Shown here piece after piece: positions 1 to 9,145 of a stretch of 64,000 nucleotides of DNA; position 1 is the first letter of the stretch; the number at the start of each line of letters is the position of its first letter. This DNA comes from Streptomyces sp. NBC_01210. GTDB taxonomy: Bacteria; Actinomycetota; Actinomycetes; Streptomycetales; Streptomycetaceae. The notes under the pieces are model-generated. The model worked only from the letters and a program-made list of their open reading frames with translations. It was not told where the DNA came from and made no database searches. The stretch covers positions 3,968,001 to 4,032,000 of the forward strand of contig NZ_CP108549.1 of assembly GCF_036010325.1 (NCBI RefSeq). Direction: 5' to 3'. The position numbers and the translations under genes were made by a program.

Positions 1-1
1 G

Positions 2-238
2 TATCTGTTCAAGAGCGCGTCCAAGCTGCACGACCCGCACGCGAAGGGCTACACGCTCCACCAGCTGCGGCACTCCGGGCTCAAACACCTCGCCGAGAAG
101 GGCCGCTCCGCTCCCGAGCTGCAGGCCAAGTCCCGTCACAAGCACCTGGGGACGCTGGGCCACTACGTGAAGCTCGGTGAGGAGACCTCCGCCCGCGTCA
201 CCGCGGAGAATGACGAACACAACCGCCGCCGCCGCTGA
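2..238 (+). CDS. Tyrosine recombinase/integrase, C-terminal part (5' end outside window)
   Basis: The last 78 codons of a tyrosine-type site-specific recombinase run in from the left edge. The visible part holds the catalytic-domain signatures: HQLRHSG (Arg plus His), a later SRHKHLGTLGHY segment with the second His region and the tyrosine nucleophile, then a basic tail ending in four Arg. Such enzymes cut and rejoin DNA through a 3'-phosphotyrosine link. It may be the integrase or a recombinase of a further mobile element to the left; the N-terminal half cannot be judged. Confidence 0.85.
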   Translation, partial: YLFKSASKLHDPHAKGYTLHQLRHSGLKHLAEKGRSAPELQAKSRHKHLGTLGHYVKLGEETSARVTAENDEHNRRRR

Positions 239-317
239 CCGTGCGGAAAGGGTGGCCGGTCCCGCCCGCCGTGCGGGATCATGATGGGGTCGAGTCCCTG
301 GGGGAAGGAACCCGCTC

Positions 318-533
318 ATGTCCAGCAAGTCCCCGGCCCGTCGGCTGCTGCCCGGACCGGACCGCGACAAAGTCGCCGCCGAGCTCAAGTCCCAGTACGA
401 GAAGGGCGCCTCGATCCGCTCGCTGGCGGAGTCCAGTGGCCGTTCCTACGGCGGGGTGCACCGCCTCCTGGCCGACGCCGGAGCCGCCTTCCGCTCACGT
501 GGCGGCGCGAAGCGGGGGCAGTCCGCGACGTGA
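318..533 (+). CDS. Small helix-turn-helix DNA-binding protein
   Basis: A 71-residue basic protein starting at ATG 318 with GGGGGAAGGAA just upstream as ribosome site. The core KSQYEKGASIRSLAESSGRS followed by YGGVHRLL is a helix-turn-helix with serine/glycine turn, and the Arg/Gly-rich tail (RSRGGAKRG) is typical of a widespread Streptomyces family of tiny HTH proteins, often repeated per genome. Its target is unknown. A role in DNA binding or local regulation is inferred from the motif only. Confidence 0.75.
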   Translation: MSSKSPARRLLPGPDRDKVAAELKSQYEKGASIRSLAESSGRSYGGVHRLLADAGAAFRSRGGAKRGQSAT

Positions 534-644
534 TATCCCACGCCCACAGGCAGAAGGGCGGCGCCCTGATGCTCGGCGTGCGCCCCGGTGAACGGGGCCC
601 GTTCGGCAGACACGAGGAAGCCCCTCAGCCGCAAGGTGACGGCG

Positions 645-851
645 TCAGTGCTCCGTTCCCGCAGACGGCGCCGTCTCGGTGTTGTCCGGGACCGCCAGCA
701 CGTGCCAGCACGCGAAGGGCACCGTCCGCTCCAGCGGCTTGAGCACAACCTCGCCGACCTGGCCGCACTGGGCGCAGACGGCCGTCTTCCCACGCTGGTA
801 GGCCGCGTGGAAGGCGGTCCACTCGCCGCGGGTCAGCTCCCGCATCGTCAT
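645..851 (-). CDS. Small CxxC protein, function unknown
   Basis: A 68-residue protein with one CAQC pair (about residues 26-29) and one more Cys (48), so a single incomplete metal-binding knuckle. I do not recognise a named family. Its ATG overlaps the TGA of the upstream DUF2829 reading frame as ATGA, so the two were translated as a pair. This coupling is the best support that it is a real gene. Confidence 0.5.
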   Translation of the reverse strand: MTMRELTRGEWTAFHAAYQRGKTAVCAQCGQVGEVVLKPLERTVPFACWHVLAVPDNTETAPSAGTEH

Positions 852-1107
852 CGCTCCTCGTCCGCGTCGATGTCGTACCAGTCCTCGGCGAGCAGTCCGG
901 CGTGCGAGGGCTGCACCCCGGCCTGGACGGTGCCGTCGGCGGTGACGAACCGCAGGTGAGCTTCGAGGGTGCGGTCCAGGTTGTCGGGGGTGATGCAGGC
1001 CGATTCCGGCTCCAGGACACGTACTTGCCCGGCTGCATCCAGCTACGGCGGGCCATGCGCCGGCCTTCCTTCATCAGCGCCAGCGCGGCTGAGAAGTCCA
1101 TGCCCAT
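848..1107 (-). pseudogene. DUF2829 (Tad2-like) gene broken by a one-base frameshift
   Basis: Two adjacent frames together give one protein. The first is MDFSAALALMKEGRRMARRSW...GKYV; after one missing base near position 1016 it continues LEPESACITPDNLD...RFVTADGTVQAG...GLLAEDWYDIDADEER and stops at 848-850. The pattern of N-terminal (M)(D/N)F-x-AL-x-x-(L/M)K-x-G-x-R, a central TADGT and a terminal LLAEDW is that of DUF2829, the fold of Thoeris anti-defense protein Tad2, which sequesters a cyclic ADP-ribose signal. The frameshift is either real decay or a base-calling error. Anti-defense activity is inferred from the family only; many DUF2829 proteins are untested. Confidence 0.65.
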
Positions 1108-1186
1108 CAGCGTAACGCCCCGCTCGGGTAGCGGAGCCAGGCCGGAGGCGGCGGGGAATGGCCCTCCGCAGCTCCCGGCGGTAGTG

Positions 1187-1243
1187 ACTCGGTCTCGGTC
1201 GGGTAGCCCGGGGCATCCCGGCCCTGGTCTACCCGACCCGAGT
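1187..1243. terminator. Long imperfect hairpin in intergenic region
   Basis: ACTCGG...GTCGGGTAG on the left arm pairs with CTACCCGACCCGAGT on the right, with a five-base bulge and a loop of about 22 bases. It sits between the 3' end of the 1394-1951 gene and the start of the DUF2829 gene, both on the minus strand, so it could end the former transcript. The rest of 1108-1393 shows no convincing gene. Confidence 0.45.
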
Positions 1244-1393
1244 CTTCGGGATCTTGGTTTACGAACTCAGGCGCATGGGGCACCGCGCCGGCCGTGTTCC
1301 GTCCCCTCCAGCGTTTCTTGCTCGAATGGCCGAGAGCTCTGCCCAGCGTTCGATCGCTGACTTCCAGATCCCGGGCTGCCTGGGCCGCAGGCT

Positions 1394-1951
1394 CTACGGT
1401 TGCGGCTTCTTGCGGCGGAGGAACAGGGCGCTTGCGACGGCGGCTGCGAAGAGGGCCGCGCCTGCTCCGGCCAGGAGCAATGTCCCGTGGTCTTTCGCTG
1501 CTGTTGCCGGTGCCTCGGCCTTCTTGGCGCGGTCGCTGGCGCAGTACGCACGGTTGCTGTCGTCCATGTCGGTTGTGACGGTCATTGTGGTGTCCGTCCG
1601 CTCATCGGGTCCGTCGCGCCGCCGCTCTTCGGCCGCCACCGGGCCCGCCATCCGTACAGGGTAGGTGCCGGGTTCGATGCCGCAGCGCACCGCGGCTTGT
1701 GCCCTGCTGATGAACCTTCCTCTCTTGATCTTGACGGGTTTGACGAAGGCCGGGGACTCGAGTGTGATGTAGTCGTCGTCGAGATCAAGGTAGAACGGGG
1801 CCTCCGCCACCGAGATGCTGACCGTGGTGCCGCGCTGGACGGGCTGGTTCCCGTTGATCTCGTAGGTGTCGTTGTCGCCTGCGGATGCCTGCGGCGCGGT
1901 GGCGGCGAGTATGACGGCGGCCAGGGTGGTGGCGGCGCGGGGAATGGACAT
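1394..1951 (-). CDS. Secreted, C-terminally membrane-anchored protein of unknown function
   Basis: 185 residues with a signal peptide (residues 1-24, cleavage around ASA-GDN), a beta-rich looking ectodomain containing two Cys (AVRCGIEPGTY and RAYCASD, possible disulfide), and a C-terminal hydrophobic span (about 157-178) followed by RRKKPQP. This is the layout of a surface protein held by a tail anchor; there is no LPxTG sortase motif. It starts 57 bases after the protease gene on the same strand, so the two probably form an operon and both act outside the cell. Confidence 0.7.
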   Translation of the reverse strand: MSIPRAATTLAAVILAATAPQASAGDNDTYEINGNQPVQRGTTVSISVAEAPFYLDLDDDYITLESPAFVKPVKIKRGRFISRAQAAVRCGIEPGTYPVRMAGPVAAEERRRDGPDERTDTTMTVTTDMDDSNRAYCASDRAKKAEAPATAAKDHGTLLLAGAGAALFAAAVASALFLRRKKPQP

Positions 1952-2008
1952 GGCCGGGCTCGTCTCTGCTCGTGATGCTGGGTGGCAGGGGTGTCCGTTG
2001 CGGGCCGG

Positions 2009-3985
2009 CTACTGGGCCTTGGGCGGCACGATGTTGTGTTCGGTTCCCAGTGTGGTGCCGGTGTCGGTGTAGAGGGAGACTTCGCCGTCGGACCAGCGGA
2101 TGACGAGGTCGTCGGGGTGGCCGTTGGTGTTGTAGTTGCCGGCGGTCATCACCTGGGCGTTCTTCCACAGGGAGTTGGCGGCCTGCATCTCGACCGCCTC
2201 GCCGAAGCCGGACGGGGAAAGGTCCGGGTGGAGGGTGCGCTTTCCGTCGCTCCAGCGGATCAGGACGTCCCACTGATCGTTCCCGGTGAAGTCCCCGCTG
2301 GTGAGCAGGGTGGCCTGCCGCCAGGTGTCGTCGGGCTTGCGCAGCTGCTTCTCATTGGCGAGTTTCACTTTGTCGCCCACGTCGGAGAACAGACTGACTT
2401 CGCCGTCCGACCAGCGCACCAGCAGGTCGTCGGTCCACTTGTTGGCGCTGAAGCGTCCCGCGATGATCTGGTCGGCGTGCTTCCAGATCGAGCCTTCCGA
2501 CGGGGTTGCGAGCGTGGTCTCCTTCGTGAACCTGGTGCCGGCGCTCACGTCCGCGTACAGGCTGACCTCGCCGTCCTTCCAGCGCACGGTCACGTCGGAG
2601 AGGTCGCCACCGGCGAAGTCCCCGCCGGTGAGGACGGTGGCGTACTTGAACACGCTCTCGGCCGGGGCGAGTTGGTTCTCACCGCTGAAACCTCCCTGAC
2701 CATCGCCCCGGTACAGGGTCACCTCGCCGTCGTTCCACACCACGATCATGTCGGCCCTGCCGTCACCGGTGTAGTCCCCCGACGCCATCAAGCGGGCCTT
2801 CTCCCACAGCTCTCCGCCGCCCTGCGCGTAAGGCGAGTAGGAAAGAGGGGCGCGCCGGGGTGTGCGGTTGTTCACTGCGTCGTCGTACAGCTTGAAGACC
2901 TCGTCACCGTAGACGGGGGCGAACGAGATCCGGTCGCTGCCGTTCTTGAGCCCGCCGCCGTTCCAGCCGCCGAGGTTGCCGATCACGTCGCCGGTCTTGG
3001 TCTTCTCGTCGAAGTTGGCCAGCCAGGGGCTGCCCGAGGTTCCACCGTAGAACCCGCCGCAGTCAATGCGCATCTGCCGATAGCCGGGCAGACGGGTGGT
3101 CTTGGTCCTGCACTTGACCGCCTGGTCCTTGGGCGCGTCCTTGCTGTTGGGGTAGCCGATGACCGTCACCCAGTTCTCGTACCCCGGTGCGCGCGAGAGC
3201 CGGTTCCCGCCGGTGATCGACTCCACCTGGCGGCCCAGCTTGTCGGGCTTGACCGTGGCGAACGCGAAGTCCAGATCCGAACCCGGACCGATGTGGTTCT
3301 CGCTGTGCCGGGGGTCCTTGAAGATATCTGCGATGGCCCAGATGCCGTGGGGCTGCTGGGCGGCCGCCTTGTTGCTGCGGTACTGCGGTACGAACGCGAC
3401 CTTGCTGCCCAGGCTGCAGTGCGCGGCAGTGAGCAGGAGGTTGCCGCGCGGGCTGTGCACCACACTGGCGGTACAGCTGTGGGTCGCCAGGTCGTTGGTG
3501 CGGTAGTAGAGCATGCCCACCGAAGGGACGCCCTCATAGAAGGGGTCGCCCGCCCGTGCGGACTTCCTCGTGCCGGCGCCGGGGGCCTGCGCGGGCGCCG
3601 ACACGGCGGGGCGAGCAGAGTCTCCCTTGGCCTCCTCCGGTGTCGCGGCCGCCATGCGCTCGGCGGTCCAGAACCGCGCCGCATCCTCACTCGTCCAATC
3701 GCTGTCGTTCGCGGGCTGCGGCACCGCGGAAGCAGACGACGACGGCGGGGCCGGCGGGGATGCGGAGGCCGTCGGCGGGGCAACGGGCCGGGCCGGGAGG
3801 GACGGGGACTGCCATGCCCCACCGGACGGGGACCCTGCGGCGGTTGGCACGGACGCGGCCGCACCGGGAGACCCGGTGCCCGCAGACGGGGCGGGCGAAG
3901 CCGCGGACGCGGACGTTGCCGAAGCGGCGAGAATACCGCTGCCTATACACACAGCAGCAGATCTCGCCAGGCGAGAGAAACCCAC
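2009..3985 (-). CDS. Secreted trypsin-like serine protease with C-terminal FG-GAP/VCBS repeats
   Basis: 658 residues. Signal peptide at 1-29, a Pro/Ala/Ser-rich linker or pro-region to about 145, then an S1-type peptidase domain: LLTAAHC gives catalytic His189, SDLDFAF gives Asp (237 or 239), GGTSGSP gives Ser319. Cys171/190 and 292/309 could form disulfides. From about 390 to the end come five repeats of the type MASGDYTGDGRADMIVVWNDGEVTLY, the FG-GAP/VCBS blade with an Asp-rich calcium loop, which usually bind ligands or cell-wall material. The architecture is common in Streptomyces extracellular proteases. Substrate unknown. Confidence 0.85.
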   Translation of the reverse strand: MGFSRLARSAAVCIGSGILAASATSASAASPAPSAGTGSPGAAASVPTAAGSPSGGAWQSPSLPARPVAPPTASASPPAPPSSSASAVPQPANDSDWTSEDAARFWTAERMAAATPEEAKGDSARPAVSAPAQAPGAGTRKSARAGDPFYEGVPSVGMLYYRTNDLATHSCTASVVHSPRGNLLLTAAHCSLGSKVAFVPQYRSNKAAAQQPHGIWAIADIFKDPRHSENHIGPGSDLDFAFATVKPDKLGRQVESITGGNRLSRAPGYENWVTVIGYPNSKDAPKDQAVKCRTKTTRLPGYRQMRIDCGGFYGGTSGSPWLANFDEKTKTGDVIGNLGGWNGGGLKNGSDRISFAPVYGDEVFKLYDDAVNNRTPRRAPLSYSPYAQGGGELWEKARLMASGDYTGDGRADMIVVWNDGEVTLYRGDGQGGFSGENQLAPAESVFKYATVLTGGDFAGGDLSDVTVRWKDGEVSLYADVSAGTRFTKETTLATPSEGSIWKHADQIIAGRFSANKWTDDLLVRWSDGEVSLFSDVGDKVKLANEKQLRKPDDTWRQATLLTSGDFTGNDQWDVLIRWSDGKRTLHPDLSPSGFGEAVEMQAANSLWKNAQVMTAGNYNTNGHPDDLVIRWSDGEVSLYTDTGTTLGTEHNIVPPKAQ

Positions 3986-4159
3986 AATTGCCTTTCACGA
4001 ACATGTACTTGGGCATTCTGATAAGGCGTCTCCGGCGTGCCGGGAAGAACCATATACACAGCCGAATAGCCCCTCAACTCCTACGAACGTCAAGCCGCAG
4101 GAGCAAGGCAGGTGTCTGATTGTGCACACCCGAGTAGGTCTGCCTCCGGGATCCGTGAA

Positions 4160-4187
4160 ACGGCCCGCCGAGGATTCGGCGGGCCGT
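4160..4187. terminator. Rho-independent type hairpin
   Basis: ACGGCCCGCCGA, loop GGAT, TCGGCGGGCCGT: a perfect 12-bp stem. It lies 17 bases past the stop of the minus-strand gene at 4204-4599, so it most likely ends that operon. It could also shield the divergent region in front of the protease. Confidence 0.8.
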
Positions 4188-4203
4188 TGTGCGCGGTTCG
4201 GTG

Positions 4204-4599
4204 TTAGATCACGAGGCCGGCTGAGAGTAGGCCGCCGGCAGTGGCCACTGCGTATGCGATCCCGCGATGCCAGGGCGCAGTCCTGCCCGCGTGGCCCCGC
4301 GTAGCCAACACCATGACCGAGTTCGCAGCAAACGCGGGCAGCAGTACGCCGAACAGTGCGAACGACCCGACAGCGGACAGAGTAATCTCCACCCGGGTCA
4401 TCACGGCCCCGACCACCATCGCCGCTGCTGCGACCGCGTACAGCACACCCGACACGCGGGTGATGTCATCTTCCCGCTCGGGGGAAGGGCCACGGTCCTT
4501 GTGGTGATCCCAGTGGCGCCGCTCGGTACCGAACCGCGCCACAACCATGACGATCACCTCGACCACCAGAGCAACGACTGCTACATGCTCAATAGTCAT
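4204..4599 (-). CDS. Small four-helix membrane protein, possible immunity partner
   Basis: 131 residues with hydrophobic spans near 5-22, 51-65, 73-95 and 112-130, joined by charged loops (RRHWDHHKDRGPSPEREDD). No family recognised. GAGGT lies upstream of the ATG, and the start is only 9 bases after the stop of the secreted protein encoded upstream, so the two are co-transcribed. A secreted protein followed by a small polytopic protein is the usual layout of a bacteriocin and its immunity protein, but nothing in the sequence proves this. Confidence 0.6.
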   Translation of the reverse strand: MTIEHVAVVALVVEVIVMVVARFGTERRHWDHHKDRGPSPEREDDITRVSGVLYAVAAAAMVVGAVMTRVEITLSAVGSFALFGVLLPAFAANSVMVLATRGHAGRTAPWHRGIAYAVATAGGLLSAGLVI

Positions 4600-4608
4600 T
4601 TCCTCACC

Positions 4609-5349
4609 TCAGTTCGAGCAAGCGCTGGAGATAGCGCTGATACCGATGAAGGCCTTTACCGCCTCACGTTCCGCCGACCCGACTCGCTTGCCGTTCACGA
4701 AGCGCCAGATGATGCTGGCGGTCTTCTTCGCCCCGTATCGCTTGAAGAGTGCCACGGCACGAACGACCTTTATGCTGGAACCTGCGGGAGCAAACGAGAT
4801 CAGGACAGCAGCGATCGCCGCACCGCACTTGACGATGAACTTGGTCTCATCCCACCACCCGAACGCGGCTGCCGGATTCGACTCACCCGTCTTCTCGGCC
4901 ATCAGGGCAAGAGCAGAGGCGCGTCCCGACTCCCTCTCAACGACCGGCAGGAGAGCCGCCTGAGCTGCGGCGTCACCGGGGTACGCCGCCTGCACCGTCT
5001 GCTGGGCAGTCGGCTTGTCCGGCAGGGCGGACAAGCGGCCATGGAGGCCTTCAACATCCGGAGTGTCCCGGGTAAGCGCTATCTCAAAGGCGGCAGCGAA
5101 CTGGTCCTCGGTCAAGCCAAGTTCCGCGATGCCTTTCGCGATCCCAGATGCCTGCTCCCGCTCCGCCGGCGTCAAGCCGGACGGGTCCTCGCCGGCGCTC
5201 ACCGCAACAGGAGCGACTGCGTTTGCCGGAGTCGGCTCTGCCGCGTGAGCACCGGTGGCAGTGGCGAACATGGCCCCCGCGGTGACTGCTGCGACAATCA
5301 TCGCGCTTGTCCGCGTAAACATGTTGCGAGGCATCGTGCTCTTCATCAT
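4609..5349 (-). CDS. Secreted protein with a compact Cys-containing C-terminal domain
   Basis: The start at ATG 5349 (246 residues) is chosen because a clear signal peptide follows: MPRNMFTRTSAMIVAAVTAG then a cleavage site after GAHA. GGAG lies 10 bases upstream. A helical acidic middle (about 40-165) looks like a propeptide. The last 80 residues begin WWDETKFIVKCGAAIAAVL, are hydrophobic then basic, and end SAISSACSN, giving a Cys near each end of the domain. No catalytic motif is visible. The leader, pro-region and short hydrophobic/basic tail with two Cys recall secreted peptide toxins, but identity is unknown. Confidence 0.6.
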   Translation of the reverse strand: MMKSTMPRNMFTRTSAMIVAAVTAGAMFATATGAHAAEPTPANAVAPVAVSAGEDPSGLTPAEREQASGIAKGIAELGLTEDQFAAAFEIALTRDTPDVEGLHGRLSALPDKPTAQQTVQAAYPGDAAAQAALLPVVERESGRASALALMAEKTGESNPAAAFGWWDETKFIVKCGAAIAAVLISFAPAGSSIKVVRAVALFKRYGAKKTASIIWRFVNGKRVGSAEREAVKAFIGISAISSACSN

Positions 5350-5591
5350 GTGCGAATTGCTCCGTACTCGAGCTTGCTTCCGGGCGTGTTCGTCCCTCAA
5401 CCAATGCTGGCGAAAGGGGCGTTGCTGCCCGGTTGGGATGGTCGTTACCGATGTGATCAGGTTCACGTCTCGTACGCTGTGATGGACGCCATGATTCCGG
5501 CTCAGATTTCCCTCAAGGTCTTCCAGAACGGCGGACCTCCGCGACGGGGAAGCCCCACTCACCCCGTGCGGGCTGCCTCATAGGGCCGTTC

Positions 5592-5936
5592 TCAGGCTCT
5601 ATTGCAGAGCGACACGGACCCACCGACTCGGCCTTGAGGTCTCCTCCAAAGGCCCGGTGTGAAGACGAAGCCGAGGTAGCGGAGTCCTTCGACTTGGCAG
5701 AGGCGGTCGGAGGCGCCGCCGTTTTCGGTCTGGAGGAGCTGGTAGCCGGCTCCCCAGGCCATGGCGGCCCGCCCCAGAGCCCGGCCGTGGCCGCGGTGTT
5801 CGGGCAGGACGCCGAAGCTGCGGCAGCAGACGGGGGCTTCCGGCCGAGTCGGTCATGGTCTCCATCGGGCCGCTCGCCCCGACCACCGCCCGCTGTGGGT
5901 GATGGCGAGGACGGGCCCACGGTGCCAGCGTGCCGG
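5592..5936 (-). pseudogene. GNAT acetyltransferase remnant
   Basis: Reading frames here spell the C-terminal half of a GNAT-fold N-acetyltransferase: HRGPVLAITHSGR, then after a frame change VVGASGPMETMTD...PRLLPQ, then after another GVLPEHRGHGRALGRAAMAW and LLQTENGGASDRLC to a stop at 5592-5594. EHRGHGRA is the acetyl-CoA binding loop. The N-terminal half is missing and at least two frame changes are needed, so this is a decayed gene. It lies directly beside the 3' end of the Tn3-family transposase, suggesting disruption or later deletion at the transposon end. Confidence 0.65.
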
Positions 5937-5953
5937 CCCGCCGGGGCTTCGCC

Positions 5954-8900
5954 TCACCCGGCCGGGGCTCGCTCGGCGTCCGCGGCCCCGTGCGGCGGTG
6001 CCTCCTCGTCGGACAGCACCAAGCCCAGATCCAGGCGGCTGTTCATGTCCAGCTCGAACCGGCCGTAGGGGTTCACGTGGGTCCAGAACAGCGGGGACAG
6101 GGCCCTGCGGTCGGCCTCGGTGAGCTTGTCCGCCCACTTCGGCTCGGCCAGGACCTGCTGCATCAGCAGCGTATTGACGTGCACGAGACTGCTCTGGAGG
6201 AGATGGAGGGCCAGCATGGACACCTCCTGGCTCTCCTTGTCCGCGCCGGTCAGATCCCCGTCCTTGCCGTAGAACAGGTCTTGGTTCGCCGAGTTCCAGT
6301 TCTCCACCACCTGCAAGCCCTCACCGATCTCCTTGCGCATCTCCACGTCCGAGAGGTAGTCGCAGATGAACGCCGTCCGTGCCACGCGCCCCAGCTCCTC
6401 GATCGCCAGATAGGTCGGGTGCTTGGGGCCGCCCTTGGTGAACCGGCGCAGGACCTGCTCGGCCTCCGCGGTGCCCAGGCGGAGCGCGGTGGTGTACTTC
6501 ACGATCTGGTCGTACTGCTGGGCGATCAGCTCCCAGTCGATCGTCCGGGTGGAGAGCACCGGGGCGAGGGTGGGCCAGTTCTTGTCCTCGCCGGCGGCCG
6601 GCCGGTACAGCCGGGCCCGGCCGATGTTCTTCAGCCGGGGCATCAGCTTGAAGTCGAGCATGTGCGCGAACGCGAACCCGACGATCGAGGCGCCGTGGGT
6701 GTCGGTGTACTGCCGGTCGACCTCCATGTCGGTGCAGTGCCGCAGCACGCCCTCGATCATCGCGGCGACCTCGGAGGCCGAACAGGACTTCAGCTGGCTG
6801 TAGATACACACCGATTTTCGTTCCACATGCCAATAAATCATGACTCCGGGGCCCCGGTACCGCTGGTGCCACTCCGTCATGAAGTTGCTGGACCAGGCGC
6901 CGAACTTGCGGCTATCGGAGGCGCAGGCCGTCCCGCTGCCCCACCACATCTCGTCGCGGACCGCAAAGGTGGCGTTGACCAGCTTCACCAGTGCGGCGCG
7001 CATGTTGGCCCGGTTCACGAACAGGTGCCGCACCCGGCGAAGCGTCGCCTCCGACTCGCCGTGCTTGCCCGTCACCGCGACACGCTTGATCCCCATGTTG
7101 GTGCCCAGCCCGAAAAGGACCAAAAGCAGCCTTCTGCGAAGGACGTCCCTGGACAGGTTCTCCCTCGTTGCCACCGAGGTGAACTCGGCGATGAAGTCGG
7201 TGTCGAACTCGGCGTACTTCAAGATGTCCAGCAGGTCGATGGTGCCCCAGCGCCGTTCGATCTCGCCCTTCACCGCGACCAGGTTTTGCGGCTCCTCCTG
7301 TTTGGGCCGCGGCGAGACCTTGATCCACCCCTCTCCGTTGCGCTTGACGATCGCCACCCCACCGGTGGTGTCCTGCGCGAGCGCGGCCTCGAGCCGGTCC
7401 AGGGCTTCGCGGTGTTTCTTCTGCAGTTCGGCGATGAACTTCGCCGGGTCCTGGGGTTTTTGGATCGCGTCGTAGTGCACGTCCCGGTTGTCCTCGAAGT
7501 CCTGAGGCAGGTCGTCCTCCGGGTTGCGCCACCGGTTCGCCCCCACCACCCATATCTCCCGGCGTCGCAACGCTTCGCGCAGGCTGACCAGCACGCACAG
7601 CTCGTACGGGATGCGCTCGACGCGGCCCTTGTCGTCCACCACGGCCGCCCGCCACTGGTCGGGCACCACACCCTCAAGCGGCACGCTCTCCGCCGGGTCG
7701 AAGAAGGCGCCCTCCTTCAAAGGCTGCTCCAGGTAGCGCTGGAGCAGGTCGATCGCGTCCATCACCGGCCGGTAGGCGGTGTTGTTGCACTTGAGCGTCA
7801 GCGCCTTCAGCAGCGGCGCCAGCATCCGCCGCCAGTGCGCCGAGTATGCCGATCGCAGTACCGTACGGATACGCGCCTTGTACTTGGCCTCGTTCGCCGC
7901 GGCCTCCGCCGCCAACGCCTTGAGCGTCTTCTCCCCGCCGACGACGGGGTAGATCACCCTGCGGACCGTGCCGGAGGGCTCGGACAAGGCCGCCTCGGCG
8001 ACCCGCAGCATCATCGCCTCCTTGCCCCGCACCTTCTTCAGCTCGCCGGTCAGCTCCTTGTCGACCTTCTTCTCCGCCCTGGTGTTGATCTTCAGCACCA
8101 GCTGGATGAACAGCTCCACCAGCGAGTCGGTGATCTCCGTGTGCCGGACGTGGCACAGCGCGGACAGCAGCGTCAGGCGCATCGGCGGCTTCATCCGCTC
8201 CAGGTTCGCCGGGTACTCCTTCGACGCCCGCGCCCGCCAGGCGTCCACCTGCTTCTCCGACACATCTGCGAACAGGTCCGCGGGCAACGCCAGCTTCCGC
8301 ACCCGCTGGAGCTTGTCCACCTCCGCGAACAAACTCTCCAGCCCCGGCGCCCCCGGGTCGGCCTTGAGCTCGGTGAAGAACGACCGCCCGCCACCGGCCA
8401 CCGCCTGGTCCCCGGCCGAGTCCTCGCCCGCCCCGCCCCCTGCCACCAGGTCCTCCAGCCTGGACCGGGTCGCGTGGGAGAGCCGGTCCACGGTCCTGCG
8501 GCAGAACTGCGCGTCGAAGTCCTTGACCGCCTTGCCCACCAGGCGCCGGACCTTCGCCGGAGCCGGCGGCTCGATGCGGTCATTGCGGCACCGGGCCACC
8601 ACCGCCTCCGCCAGCCGGTCGCGGGACATCTCCACCCCGCACAGCTCCGCGGTCAGCCACTCGGCGAGGTTCTCCTGGTCCTCCCCGGTGGACTCCCGGA
8701 AGCCGAACGCCTCCCGGATCTCCGTCCGGTGACGGGTCGCCGTCCGGCCCTGCCAGTCGTACGCCGCCCACTGTTCCACCGGCACCTTCACCTGCTGGGA
8801 CACATAGGACACAGCCCCAGCCGGGACCTCCTTGACGGTCTCCGGGAACCGCGCCTCGATCTCGAAGAACTTCAGCAGCATCGCAAAGCCGAGCCTGTTC

Positions 8901-9067
8901 GCCCCGGACTTGTTTCGCAGCTTCGCGGTGTCGTCTTCGAGCAGCGTCCAGACCTCGATCAGCTCTTCCGGTTCCCAGTCCTGCTGCACCCTGTACTCCT
9001 TCAACCTCAGCAGTTGGATCACCACATCGTGGCGACCAGCCGCTAAAAGCGGAGCGAAGGAGTCCAA
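5954..9067 (-). CDS. tnpA: Tn3-family transposase
   Basis: 1037 residues, the full length of a Tn3-type replicative transposase. N-terminal DNA-binding region (about 1-330), then the catalytic part with the DDE triad at the usual spacing: Asp about 718 in ASDSRKF, Asp about 789 in YTDTHGAS, Glu about 922 in VVENWNSAN. The tail [17 protein letters not shown] is a strong family signature. No resolvase gene and no recognisable terminal inverted repeats are seen nearby. The frame is intact, so the enzyme may be active. It sits between a GNAT remnant and the AICE transfer operon. Confidence 0.93.
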   Translation of the reverse strand: MDSFAPLLAAGRHDVVIQLLRLKEYRVQQDWEPEELIEVWTLLEDDTAKLRNKSGANRLGFAMLLKFFEIEARFPETVKEVPAGAVSYVSQQVKVPVEQWAAYDWQGRTATRHRTEIREAFGFRESTGEDQENLAEWLTAELCGVEMSRDRLAEAVVARCRNDRIEPPAPAKVRRLVGKAVKDFDAQFCRRTVDRLSHATRSRLEDLVAGGGAGEDSAGDQAVAGGGRSFFTELKADPGAPGLESLFAEVDKLQRVRKLALPADLFADVSEKQVDAWRARASKEYPANLERMKPPMRLTLLSALCHVRHTEITDSLVELFIQLVLKINTRAEKKVDKELTGELKKVRGKEAMMLRVAEAALSEPSGTVRRVIYPVVGGEKTLKALAAEAAANEAKYKARIRTVLRSAYSAHWRRMLAPLLKALTLKCNNTAYRPVMDAIDLLQRYLEQPLKEGAFFDPAESVPLEGVVPDQWRAAVVDDKGRVERIPYELCVLVSLREALRRREIWVVGANRWRNPEDDLPQDFEDNRDVHYDAIQKPQDPAKFIAELQKKHREALDRLEAALAQDTTGGVAIVKRNGEGWIKVSPRPKQEEPQNLVAVKGEIERRWGTIDLLDILKYAEFDTDFIAEFTSVATRENLSRDVLRRRLLLVLFGLGTNMGIKRVAVTGKHGESEATLRRVRHLFVNRANMRAALVKLVNATFAVRDEMWWGSGTACASDSRKFGAWSSNFMTEWHQRYRGPGVMIYWHVERKSVCIYSQLKSCSASEVAAMIEGVLRHCTDMEVDRQYTDTHGASIVGFAFAHMLDFKLMPRLKNIGRARLYRPAAGEDKNWPTLAPVLSTRTIDWELIAQQYDQIVKYTTALRLGTAEAEQVLRRFTKGGPKHPTYLAIEELGRVARTAFICDYLSDVEMRKEIGEGLQVVENWNSANQDLFYGKDGDLTGADKESQEVSMLALHLLQSSLVHVNTLLMQQVLAEPKWADKLTEADRRALSPLFWTHVNPYGRFELDMNSRLDLGLVLSDEEAPPHGAADAERAPAG

Positions 9068-9145
9068 ACCGACGCCAGACAGTTACTCAGCGTTACTTGT
9101 CGGGTAGCGGCAGCTATACGAGAACAGGGCCTAGGAGTGGACCCC

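Noticed and set aside
1982..4021. Long plus-strand open frame opposite the secreted protease
   Set aside because: Low-complexity Val/Ala/Gly shadow; the minus strand carries signal peptide and catalytic triad.
5930..9046. Open frame of over 1000 codons opposite the Tn3 transposase
   Set aside because: It is a GC-rich antisense shadow: composition is His/Arg/Leu/Pro-heavy with no motif, while the minus-strand frame has the full DDE triad.
9068..9145. Terminal inverted repeat of the Tn3 element
   Set aside because: I compared this stretch with the DNA after the transposase stop and found no convincing match.
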